Made by a program: the position numbers and the translations under genes. From Rutstroemia sp. NJR-2017a BVV2 (Eukaryota; Ascomycota; Leotiomycetes; Helotiales; Rutstroemiaceae), in contig NJPS01000074.1 in the NCBI GenBank assembly GCA_002946415.1, positions 620,001 to 684,000 of the forward strand: a stretch of 64,000 nucleotides of DNA. The letters run 5' to 3'. Positions 35,945 through 47,088 of this stretch are shown here, one piece after another (the first letter of the stretch is position 1; every line of letters begins with the position of its first letter). The notes under the pieces were generated by a model, which saw only the letters and a program-made list of their open reading frames with translations, was not told where the DNA came from and ran no database searches.

Positions 35945-36874
35945 ATGTCGTCCAACACAACTCCATCCTTCCCATCCGTTCGAAAGATCATCTCCTTCGC
36001 AGGCAGCATATTCACCCAGATACCCCTTAATTCCAATCCATCTTCCTTTTCCTCCGTGGACGCGACATCCAGACCTTACGAGCCCTTCAAGAACGCTCAC
36101 TCATGTCCCTCCGACGCGCCCGTCTCCTGCCACAACAGCACCGCGGCGGCAGACTCCTGTTGTTTCATCTACCCCGGAGGCCAGCTTCTGCAGACCCAAT
36201 TCTGGGACTATAGTCCTGCGATCGGTCCCAAAGATAGCTGGACTCTCCACGGTCTTTGGCCTGATCTTTGCGACGGCTCGTACCCTACCTACTGCCGGGA
36301 GACCGCGCAATACCACAACATAACCTCGGTTCTTACCGCTGCTTCCCAAAAAGACCTCCTCTCCTACATGTCTGAATACTGGCTCCCAAATCGAGGCACG
36401 GCGGAGAATTTCTGGTATGGATGGAAACCCCCTGCTCACTTGCATCAGAAGAACTGTGAAAACTAATAGATTAATAGGGAACATGAATACAACAAACACG
36501 CCACCTGCATCAACACACTCGCGCCCTCCTGCTACGGCGACGGCTACCAAACCGGCGACGAAGTAGTCGATTTCTTCACGCGAGCAGTCGAATTATTCAA
36601 GACGCTCGACACATACAAAGCGCTTGAAAGCGCGGGGATTGTGCCGAGCTATACGGCGAGATACACGGAAGCGCAGATCCAGGATGCGTTGAGGAAGGTG
36701 ACGGGGAGTGAGGTCGTGCTGGGATGTTCGTATGGGAGACTGAATCAGGCGTGGTATAGCTTTAATGTGAAGGGAAGTTTGCAGTTGGGCGAGTTTGTGG
36801 CGACAGAGCCGGCGGGGAAGGGGGGGAGGGGGAGCTGTCCGAAGAGGGGGATTAAGTATTTACCTAAGGCTTAG
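35945..36874 (+). CDS. RNase T2 family ribonuclease
   Basis: Acid endoribonuclease that cuts RNA to 3' phosphates. Two exons (35945-36414, 36478-36874; 63-nt intron) give 288 residues. Active-site segment CAS I is WTLHGLWPDLCD (His102) and CAS II is WEHEYNKHATC (His159, His164); the join lies exactly at the W of CAS II. Cysteines C54, C62, C72, C73 and others match the eukaryotic disulfide pattern. Unusually, the ~50-residue N-terminus is Ser/Pro-rich with only a weak hydrophobic run (IISFAGSIF) instead of a clean signal peptide, so location (secreted, vacuolar or intracellular) is unclear, or the true start is elsewhere. It follows the short tyrosinase on the same strand. Confidence 0.92.
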
Positions 36875-37672
36875 ATGGGAGGTGGGTTGGTGAGGGGTTG
36901 CACGGTATTTGGCTTTCGATGGATGGCGCAGTATGGAGGAGTTATTTAGAGGCTTGGGTGCTTGTGTAAATACCCGTGGTAGATAGGTATAATTGGGTAT
37001 TGCTTCATGGTAGATTTGGCTGCGCATCCTCTTCGTAGTAGAAATAAGTGACGGTTTCATGGTATAGACCATCTCCATGTAACTACTAACATTTTGTCCA
37101 AATTCTGCCAAAATTTACTGCATATTCTTCCGGATCCAGAGTCTTTTGATGTCTGAAGAGAGATTTAAGTATCTCAAATAAGTGTTTATATTATTTGGTA
37201 GTTGACGTTGTATCTTTCTGAGTTAAGCATACAGAGCTGTGCTTAGGTAGTCCGATGTTCTACTACTGAAGAGATGACATCGAACTTTCTTGTGGCCAAT
37301 AGGATTCATGCATCCATCCATTTCTGGACTAGTCTGATGGGAGATTCATCTTCAATCCCAACTTCAACCTCATCTTCAAACCGTGAAAAACAAACGACTT
37401 CTTTGAGCAAATTCACCAGCATCGTTCTTCATGTGGAGGTGTGATACGTCTTTGACTCTGCACTTGCACAGTGTGAGTAGATAAACCTGGGTATGAATAC
37501 AGAGCGGGTTATATCCAATTCATATAGGTTACTTGACTCGTATTATACTCGTCCTATCAGGGCATCACTGCACCACCAGGTGTCATTCAGGTTCAGCATC
37601 GCCACGCAACAAACTCAACCTTCAATTCGACAGACTCAACAAGACAAAAGTCCACCAGCATAACCATCAAAT
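36875..37672 (+). other. Spacer, RNase T2 to BTB gene
   Basis: About 800 bp. No coding frame or RNA gene seen. The part from 37500 is C/A-rich, typical of a fungal 5' leader. Confidence 0.5.
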
Positions 37673-38879
37673 ATGGATCGAGGAATCAAACGCAAAGCCT
37701 CAGAAGAAGCTCTTCGAGAGCCGGAAGTCGGAGAACCTGTGATCTTCAAATCGCCTGGTGCTAAACCCGATGTTCGACTCAGGCTCTTTGGGATTCGCGA
37801 GTTCCACATCCATTCTTCTATTCTCAAACTCCATTCTAATTATTTTCGTAAGTTTCTGGACTCCCCTGAGAAGATACCTGCTGCTCCGTTAGCGTCATGG
37901 AAGTATGATTATGTGAGTGTTGTGGATGAGGATGGGGAGTGGGGCTTGGAGGTTTGTGGTCAGGTATGTTGACCTTCATTCTCTAAGCTACCAATTGTCT
38001 AATGAGCTGGTATTGATGAACTGCATGTAGAATGCAGAAGCTTCCGCAAATGACAATAATTCACTCCTACTTCCGCGGACCCCGGTGTCGGAGGCGGTTG
38101 CTTTCGAGAAGCTTCTCAATGCTATGTACAGCAAGCCGACTGTCATTGAGGATTCAAGGGAACTGCATGATATGACTCGCTTGGCAGATTTCTATTGCGC
38201 ACTTCCAGTCCTATCAACGTCTCTCTATATATCCCTGTGGAATAGTCCTAAATTTCTGGATGACATTCGGAGCCTATCGACGGCTGCGTATCATAAGAGG
38301 CCCATTCGCGACACTCGAGTTCGTGCTGCAACTCGACCCATTGTCACCGAGTTTCCACACAATCATCCAGTCTCTCTTTTAAAACTTGCTGCGAAACTGA
38401 GACACCCCATTCTGTTCCGGGAGATGATGGTGTATGTTGTCAGCCTGTGGGAATCGAACTGCAGTATCTGGGAGCCCGCTATCACAGAAGCAGGACTAGA
38501 CGACGTATTAACTAAGAGCTATCACGCCGTTCACCACCTACAAGCAAGTGTTTTCTTCGGCATTTTTAGAGGTGCCGTTATTGACGAGGCTTGGAGAGTG
38601 AGATTATATGAAATTGCTTCTAAGTGGGAACCCCTAATGGCCACCCATAAGCAGATGGAAATGGCCTTCTTTTGTGACAGATTAGTTTGGCAGCTGAGAG
38701 ACTTCGAATCTGAGATGAAATTGGAGGTGAACCAACTGTTAACCGATCTGTTGAAGAACAATTTGGTGTTGAGTAAGGGAAAGTGCATTCCAGGGCACGG
38801 CGATTATTTCCATCAGTACCTGTGCGCAGAAGTCAAGGACGATGAGTTTCCATGGGATCCGAAAGAGACGGATTGGTGA
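37673..38879 (+). CDS. BTB/POZ domain protein, uncharacterised fungal type
   Basis: Two exons (37673-37963, 38031-38879; 67-nt intron) give 379 residues. The BTB/POZ fold covers about 25-160: DVRLRLFGIREFHIHSSILKLHSNYFRKFLDSP is the typical first half and the AFEKLLNAMYSKPTVI segment the second. The rest is helical with no kelch, MATH or zinc-finger repeats. Such proteins are strongly expanded in leotiomycetes; they may be Cullin-3 adaptors or dimerisation factors, but no role is proven. A basic start (RGIKRKASEE) could be a weak nuclear signal. Confidence 0.85.
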
Positions 38880-39609
38880 ATGAATGCAGGAGCACCTTGA
38901 TTCGCCTTTATCATTTGCTTATCTACTCACAAGAAGGAGCAGCAGAAACGCGGATAGGAGGATAGAATGGCAGACACGAATGAGGGCAACACCAAATATA
39001 CTGTATTTTGCTAAGCTTGTTAGCAACGTTTTGTCGTGGATCCGATCTGGCATGGTTTACAATTCTCATGGCTTTAGACTAGAGCTGCTAGCAGAACGCA
39101 GTGACGAGCAGAGGAATACCGAATTATAAATAACCAAAGATGGTTGAGGTTGCCTAGAAATCGAGTTAGTCAGGGCCTTTACTATCCACCAAGCTTCATA
39201 CAACGAGGTTCTTACTTAGATCGCGGAGTGGAGGTTCCTAGTCTCGCCTATTCTATGCATTGCACAACGCTCTTGTAGTGTGCTCCGTAATTCCATCATA
39301 TGCATCAGTACAGACTTACACAGATTGCCAGACAAACACAAGTCAAGTGTCTACAAAGCGAATGCACTGAAAGCCTCACGGACAATTTCCGCAAAAGACT
39401 CAAAGCAAAGCAGCGCCATGGCAGGACCAATGATTTGACAAAATAACCCTATACTCGTAGATATTCATGCATATCAAAATAGCTAACGTAAACCGTACTG
39501 CCCGCTCAACATTCCCTCCCCTTCCAACTCCAGCTTGTCCTCCCAAAATCAATTAATTCATAATGCGGTATGATATCATTGCACACAAATCCAGTCTTCT
39601 GATCACCAG
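38880..39609. other. Convergent spacer, BTB/acyltransferase
   Basis: 730 bp, AT-balanced, with a 246-nt frame at 38884-39129 that has no motifs. No gene accepted. Confidence 0.5.
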
Positions 39610-40691
39610 CTACCTTCTCTTCTTTGACCAGACGTCCACAAATGAAGATTTGTCCTTCACGGACAGCCCGACGCGCTTCACGCGTCCTAGGCGTGCGAGG
39701 GCTTCTCCGACTTTATCCAGAACACGCTGCTCCTCTGGCGTGATTTCTGATTGCTCGCCTAGACTCACGAGAGTATCCGTGCTGCTAACTTGCGCTGTGT
39801 CTTCCCGAGCACGGTTCAAAAGGTTCTCAACATATTTCTGGTCTTTGTTGTCTAAGGATCTCGAGGTATTATAGACGACCTCGGCGATACGAACGCGTAT
39901 GCAATGAGTGGGCTTGGAAAGGAGATTCCAGATGAATTGGAAGTATTTCCCGGGAACAGGAGTCGTGATGTCGGGGGGCGTGTAGCGGAGACTTATGGGG
40001 AAGATCTTGGTTTCGGGGGGCGCGGTCAACAGGCTGGGACTGAATGGAAGAATTCCTCGGCCGTTTGTAGTTGTGCATTCGGGGAATACGACGATGACTC
40101 GGCCGGGGTGGCAAACTAGCAGACTGCTTAGATCGGTCATTCTGGCTCCCTTGGGAGGATACTCTGTGGGTCTTTGGAGCGCTCGTAGGATTGCGCCGAG
40201 GAGGGATATCGTTTGCACCTGGCGCGTGTGCGGATATGAGACGGTGAATATAGGATCGAATATCGCAGCTAGGTAGAGGGAATCCAGAGGTGATGTGAAT
40301 GAAGAGGCGATGATATCCGATGGTGCAGGCACCCGTCCCTCATGCTTCTTCGCCAATGATCCCTTCTTGACTCCATCGATTTGTAGGTCTATCCACCACA
40401 CGCCCGGTATTCCCAACATCATCCATAGTATTGCTTTCTTCAGCAACGACCCCAATGGAAACCATTGGAGGAAGAGGAAGTATGTGAAAGTCACCGTCAG
40501 AAAGAACGGTAGCTTGAAGAGGAAAAGAAAGATGTGGACAGGCGCATATATTCCAGCGCTCGGCGTGGCATTTGGGAAGAATGGAGCTATTCCGGAGCCT
40601 TAATATTCATGTGTTAGTGGGTAGCCCGGTAAATCTGACATGTGAGAAGCTCCAGCTCACCTCTGTCCCGGAACTGCGAGTATTTCTCCAT
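39610..40691 (-). CDS. PlsC-type phospholipid acyltransferase (LOA1/VPS66-like)
   Basis: Likely lysophosphatidate acyltransferase acting at ER/lipid droplets, by comparison with yeast Loa1. Two exons (40691-40661, 40598-39610; 62-nt intron) give 339 residues. The 31-nt first exon (MEKYSQFRDR) joins to GSGIAPFFP, a start common in filamentous relatives. Membrane segments lie at about 27-50 and 58-75. PlsC motif III is FPECTTTNGRGILPF. At the usual motif I position the sequence is SSFTSPLD: the Asp is present, but the catalytic His of HX4D is not seen. This family often departs from the canonical HX4D, so activity is open. A long charged C-terminal helix ends the protein. Divergent from the kinesin gene. 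Confidence 0.85.
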
Positions 40692-41252
40692 AGCTAAAAG
40701 CCTTGAAGCTCCAAAATGGTTGATGGCGGAAGAAAATCGCGGGGTGTTATGATATCATGACCTCGTCGCTGGTTCTGCGACACCGAAATGGTAGACGTGA
40801 GGTCAGTCAGTAAGACGCTGTGGCGTTCAAGAGAAAGATTCAGGCTCAGTCTTTGGATATCTGCTCAAAAGAAGGTATTTCTTTCTGACGCCAGAAGCTG
40901 TAGCAAAAATGGAAAATAAGTTGATGACACGTGAAATCGCAGGGATTAATATGCTCTTGTTCTGACAGCTTGCTGCATAATTTGTAATACGGAGTTATGC
41001 AAGTTGCACTAAGTTAAGCCTATCACGACTTAGTCATTCACCCGTTCGCCCAGCAACGCGCCCCACAGTTCGTCGATAAACACAGAGAACGAGTTCAACC
41101 ATCAAATATTTCGATTTACGACGAGCTCTGAGCACGAACAAACGACAAACAACTATCTATCCGCATCTCAACGCGTTACTAACTACCCAATTGCTTCATT
41201 ATTTTGCATGTTCTAGCTATTAAAATACGTGTGGCCTCTGCTACTTCTCAGA
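40692..41252. promoter_or_regulatory. Divergent promoter, acyltransferase/kinesin-14
   Basis: 561 bp between start codons. CT/CA-rich leader before the kinesin; no TATA box. No additional gene. Confidence 0.5.
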
Positions 41253-44200
41253 ATGGATTTTCAAGAAGAGAACCAGGTACGGAGCTCAATGTCAACAAAC
41301 AAGCATTTTCACAAATTGACCTTCTCCACTAACTTTATATCTTCGTTGCATTAATAGTATGCGCGCACCTCACACATCAAACCCCCAACTGCCCGTCTCA
41401 CATCACCGAATAGAGGTCTATCTGAGATGTCAGACTCGAATGGTAATTCGCGCGCGCGAGTCCCGCCCTCGAAGATGCCTCAACCGACCAGCGCATTGAA
41501 ACGTTTTGGTGAAAAATCGAGTAGGTCACCACAAAGTGTTATCGAATCTACCCCGTGGGCTAATTGACAATCTTTTACAGACAATGAGCCTGAACCCAAG
41601 CGCAAGACTCTGGCTGAGAGAGCTGGTGAACCAATATCGGGGCTTGCTCGAACACCTTCGATATCACGACCTACGGTGAAAGGTACCTCATTAACAGGGG
41701 TATGTACGACTCGAATCTTGCTCAGCTTTAAACTATCAGTGCCAGTTGAGTGAATTGAGCTTCAACTAAATTCTTTCACAGCTCAAATCTGCCATTAATC
41801 AGCCACGCAATCCATCACTAGCCAGTTCCATGTCATCATCTCGAACCCCATCAGTAACTTCACGTCATACATCAAGCAGCAGTTTCTCCAACAGCGTTGG
41901 GCCAGGATACAGACCGAAATCGGCATATGGATCTCGACCAAACACAGCAATGTCCAATGGCCACACAAGAGCCAAAACATCTATAACCAAGCCTCGACCA
42001 CAACGTTCCGCGGACTCCACAGGATCTGATGACGACATGCTATCAGGGGGAAAAAGAAAGGGTATGGATCCAATGTCTTTGATTCCAAGTTCAGTTTTGT
42101 GTTTAGAGGATTTCGCCCTGGAGAACAGAAAAGTCCGAGCTCTACCTTCGACACTGTCTCTGACGTCTCTACCATCATCGAACAACCTTCGTGACGTTTC
42201 CGTTAGTACGGCAATGAGTAGACTCACGCTTAATGGAGAGGAGCCAGACCCAACCGCGATGGATCAAGCGAGGTCATCCACTACCAAGGCCCCCTTTTCC
42301 CGCCACAAGTATTCCTTCAGTACAGGATTTCGGAATGGACGAATGGACACCGAAGAAGGCGCGCTCGTCTTGTACGAGGGGCCGGATTATAGCTCAGTAG
42401 CTCCGAAGACCCCATCTCACATTCCTGTTGCTAAGTGGGAACTTGCACCTTTTGCTCCAGAGACCCCTTCCAAACTCCCTAGACCTTCCCCTCAAAAGCA
42501 CAAGTTTGTTTCAAGAGATTCTAACACTACAGGATTCGTAGCATTCGACGTGCATAGCCGTATGGACGATATGGAAGCAATGTATAGTGAACTGAAATCC
42601 AGCCTGGCTGGTTCTCAGTTTGAGCGCAGCAGCCTTGAAGAAGCGGTCACAATTTACAAGGCAAGGTGTAAGTAGTAGCATGGAACCTTTGAGGAATTAC
42701 AAGACTAATTATCAATCATCTCATAGTGACCGATCTTGAGGGCATTCGATCAGACCTCGCCATTTCGAACAAGACTCTTCAGATTGACCTGGACGAGACA
42801 AAGCAGAAACTCAATTCAATGCAAGAAAAGTTATATGCTGCAACAACTAGCCTAGACGACAACTTGCGTGCACATAGGATAGAGGTAGACGACATAAGCC
42901 GAAACCACCGCAGCGAGGTTGATAAGATCCGGCGAGATAACACCGAGGAGATTGACCGTCTTCTCCGTGTGCATAGAGATGAACTTCGCGAGGCGGAGCG
43001 GAAAGTAGGGATCGAACTCGACGAGCGAGTTCGGGACCTTGAACGACGAAACGACTCGAAGCTTGAGGAGGAGCGAAGTCGGCGACTACGAGAGGTCCAA
43101 GAACTCGAGAGTCAAATTGCTACAGGACATCATAGCTTGAAGGTGGCGCTACAAATGAAAGATCAAGAAATCCAAATCCTAAAACAAGAGCTCGAGGACG
43201 TTAAGACTCGACTGGAACGAGAGCAGGAGCAGAAGGAAACTGCTCAAAAGAGTGCGGAGGGCCTACGACAAACTCTCCAAAAGGCTGGCGCGGAAAATAC
43301 CTCTACGATTGGATCATTAGAAAGTACCATTGCAAGTCTTCGTGCTCATATCTCGTTCTTGGAGTCAGGCAGCAAAGCACAGTCAGATAGTTTCGTGGAG
43401 ATGGAGGGACGCTTGCAAGAAGCTCTTGCTCAAAGAGAGATCTCCCAGCAGAAGTTGATCAAAGAGGAGACATTGCGCCGTATCTTGTTCAACCAAGTAC
43501 AAGAGCTGAAGGGCAACATTCGAGTCATGTGCAGAGTGCGACCTACCTTTAAAGAAGGAGCCGAAGGTGCATGTGCAAACATCTCATATCCTGATACCGA
43601 CAAAGAGTCGAAAGAGCTCACGATTATGGGCAAGGAAAAGAAGAGTAGCTTTGGGAACGTTACAAGGGAGACTCACTCATTCTCTTTTGATCGAGTGTTC
43701 GGGCCATCCAGCCAGAATCAAGAAGTTTTCGAAGAAATCTCGCAGCTTGTCCAAAGTGCTTTGGATGGATACAACGTTTGCATCTTTTGTTACGGACAGA
43801 CGGGTGCTGGTAAAACACATACCATGTCATCAGCTGACGGTATGATTCCACGTGCAACGCACCAAATCTATGAGACGGCCACCAGTCTCAAAGAAAAGGG
43901 ATGGACCTATACCATGGAGGGCAGTTTTGTGGAAGTGTACAATGAGGAGATTCATGATCTGCTCGGGAGCTCGAAAGACTTCGAAAAGAAAAAGCATGAG
44001 ATCCGACATGACGATGCAAAGAAACAGACGACCATTACTGGCCTGAAGAAGGTTGAACTGGATTCACCAAATGCCGTGGAAGCTCTCTTGAAGCAAGCCG
44101 ACAACAATCGAAGTGTAGCAGCGACCAAGTCCAACGAGCGATCATCGCGATCTCACTCGGTGTTCATTTTGAAACTTGTTGGACGAAACAGCACTACCAA

Positions 44201-44662
44201 TGAGACCTCAGAAGGCACCCTTAACTTGGTGGATCTCGCAGGTTCAGAAAGATTGAAGGTATCTGGCGCGGAAGGAGAGAGGATGAAGGAAACTCAGAAT
44301 ATCAACAAGAGTTTGAGCTGTTTGGGTGATGTTATCGGAGCTTTGGGACAAGGAAAGGAAGGAACTCATATTCCATACCGGAACTCAAAGGTAAAGCCAG
44401 CCCTTCCACAAAAAAGACATGCCCTAACCATTTCTTAGTTGACTTATCTCTTACAATACTCCTTGGGAGGTAACTCGAAAACTCTTATGTTTGTAATGGC
44501 TAGTCCATTGGAGGCTCATCTACACGAGACTTTGACGAGCTTGAAGTTCGCAACTAAGGTATGTTCGCACTCGTTAGTCTGCATGTTTCAAAATGCTAAT
44601 TCGATCAGGTCCACAACACCCACATTGGTACAGCGAAGAAATCAACCAAAGTTCATGGGTAA
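41253..44662 (+). CDS. KAR3: Kinesin-14, minus-end-directed C-terminal motor (Kar3/KlpA type)
   Basis: Works in spindle assembly and nuclear fusion. Seven exons (41253-41276, 41358-41520, 41581-41699, 41782-42667, 42727-44390, 44439-44558, 44609-44662) give 1009 residues. Residues 1-370 are a Ser/Thr/Pro-rich, basic tail likely to bind microtubules. A coiled coil fills about 395-650. The kinesin-14 neck and motor begin at [13 protein letters not shown] near 660: P-loop GQTGAGKT, switch I NERSSRSH, switch [11 protein letters not shown], and [14 protein letters not shown]. The motor sits at the C-terminus and ends with [13 protein letters not shown]. The tiny 24-nt first exon is supported by an ATG, frame and a good GTACGG donor; the others have CAG/TAG acceptors. 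Exact tail exons are the least certain. Confidence 0.93.
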
Positions 44663-47088
44663 TGATTTTGCTTGATGAAAGACGAATGCAAAAGATACCA
44701 CTAATATTGCATTGCATTTTCGGCGTTTTACGGCTAGTTTTCCTCAAGTCGAGGACGAATGCTAGGGTTTATTGACTGGTGAAATGATTGTCGACTGGGA
44801 GGCGGAGAGGGGCGTTCTTTGGATGAATGAATGGAGCGCCGTGTTTTCGTAGAATGGGAAGAACTATGTCAGAGCTTCCTTGTCTGAGTTGTATATTGCT
44901 CTGGTTTTTGGAAGGCGCATACGAGTGGTGGAAAGCCCTATCAATTAAGAGAGAAGTATAAAAATTTAAGATTTGAGATATGACCATGCCTTTGTCGGCC
45001 GTTTATTGTAGTGCTTTGGATGGATGAAGGAAGTCATGAATGAGTCTCCCTTGTCGCTTTTGTGTGTGTGTTTGGCTGGATGGAGATTTTGTGTTGTGGT
45101 CTCTTCGCTCACCTTGGTTAGACCTCTGCTTATTTCCATGGTTGCAAGAGTTAACCCAGCCCCTCTACACGAATAGTAGTTCATCTGAGAGGTAGTGCTG
45201 AAGAATTATAGTGCACAACCTGACGGCATCATAACACACACAAATTACTATTTCGAACAAAGAAGGTGCGCAGTGCATGCTCGGATGGTGGTGGTGGGAG
45301 GGGTGCATATACGGAAAGCTAACCTACCCTAACCCCAATAAAGCTTAACACTGTTCGAGCGAGCCAAACTCTTAGCCAAAGTCTACTTCTGTACCTGAAT
45401 ATCATTTCCGGATTCTGCTCGGTGCCGTGTATACGAACCCACGGATGCAGGAATAGGAAAGAGTCGCATCGACGATAGAATTGGCGGTGCTCTGAGCGTG
45501 GGATTGGGGCTTTGGAGTAGGAATAGCATCGCACGGTTAAGTTCTAGCGCCTTTGGCCCTTCTCGCGAGTTTAAACTATCCGGTTTATTTAAGTTGGAGA
45601 AGCTGAAAATACTTGCTAAAGTAAAGGATTGTGTTTATTTGGTGATGAGGCGGCGCCTCGTTCCTGGCGACCTTGTTGGATAGCAGGTAAAAGTGCATTT
45701 CCACGGTTGCTTGGCATAGCTTTGGTCTGGGCGGTGCAATTAAGTAGTCTGCGTTCCAAAGCGACGGATCGAAAAGTTCCTTCAGGTTTTCACAGATGGA
45801 CCAACCGAGTCAGTGGAGCAAGCTTCGAGTACCTTGCGCTATGCAATAGCTGAACCACACAGATACTGCTGCGATGAGATGATCAGATGTCAGTGAGGCT
45901 ATTGAACTTTCGAAGATCTTGGATTTGAATAGTCCAGGCAAGCTAAAAAATCTCTGCTGGCAGCTGTCAAGTGCATGTAAACTTGCTCGACTGAGTAAAG
46001 TTGTTGGTCTTACTGTCTGTCAGAAGTTTCGGCGGAGAAGGCTCTGAGGGTTGGATATTCGACCTCGTGTAGATTGTGTGCGGAATTCTCAGATTCGCAG
46101 TGCGTTTTGTTATACTACTTTGACCATAGCTAGCAATTTGTGCTATCTGGGGCTTTCTACCTCAGAAATGTTTCTTTTTGGGCGCAGTTTACCAGTTCTC
46201 GTCCTTTGGAATACACAACCTACCAAACGACCACATCTCTGGCCACGATAACTTATGAATTAGCCTGGACCTTATGCCACGCAAATCATATGATCAATAA
46301 ATGGTCGTAGTGCACAATATAGTTGTTGTCGCAGCATCTAAAGTTACATACTATTCAGGACGAAAAGCCTCGGTGACGGTGAATGCTTCTTATCCTTTAC
46401 TTGGCGAACACCTCATCGGAGAACACTCAATCGGCCATGACAAGCTCAGGCCTAGGACAGTTTCTAGAAATTAGAAATTTCCCGTTAGTTTAGGATTATT
46501 AGGACGTTGTCTAGCTATGGAGATGAGCTATCGGTAGTTCAGTTATCTAATCAAGCCCGTGGCCGGCCAAGCTCTGGTAGTTAGTACCTATGCTAGAGAT
46601 TTTGATATCTAGCTTGCCGAAGAAAATGCTTGGACGTCAGCTATGCTAGCATCGAGATCCGGAATTCGTTAGCGAAATTGTCACTCAGAAATGCATGGAG
46701 AAGCTTCCTCTCACACCTCAACCTGTGTCTTCGTATTTCGAAGGCTGTCTGGTCATTGAGTTGTGGTACAGACATCAGAATCTACGACCTCTTCCTTAGA
46801 CTGCTAGTAGCTCTACGAGCTATGGAATCTGGGCCGCATAGACCATTGGGAATCCTATGTCTTAACGTGGGCGTCAAAAATTTCAGCTGTGACCATTGTC
46901 AGTCTGCTATTGGAAATGCCTAACCTACACTTTCATTGCCAATGCTGTATCTACCTTGTTGGTACTTATGGATCTATCTCGAACCTTACCACTGCTATAA
47001 ATGAAGGTGATTCCCTCGTCTGAAATAACCATCCTCCGATCAACAGCACCACCAGTCATCACCCTTCACCTCATTCGTTCATCTCACG
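44663..47088. other. Gene-poor spacer, 2.4 kb
   Basis: I see no convincing gene. Short frames near 45.5-45.9 kb and 46.6-46.9 kb have protein-like patches but are broken and unrecognised. A TATAAA box at 46996-47001 belongs to the next gene. Possible decayed sequence. Confidence 0.45.
46996..47001 (+). promoter_or_regulatory. TATA box of the secreted-protein gene
   Basis: TATAAA lies about 90 bp upstream of the ATG at 47089, followed by a C/A-rich leader. Confidence 0.5.

Noticed and set aside
33977..38879. Possible ustiloxin-like RiPP cluster around the short tyrosinase
   Set aside because: No DUF3328 oxidase and no repeat-containing precursor peptide; neighbours are an RNase T2 and a BTB protein.
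46630..46923. 97-codon frame and an overlapping protein-like frame near 46.65-46.80 kb
   Set aside because: Stops in every frame, no recognisable family, no splice signals; could be decayed DNA but not supportable.
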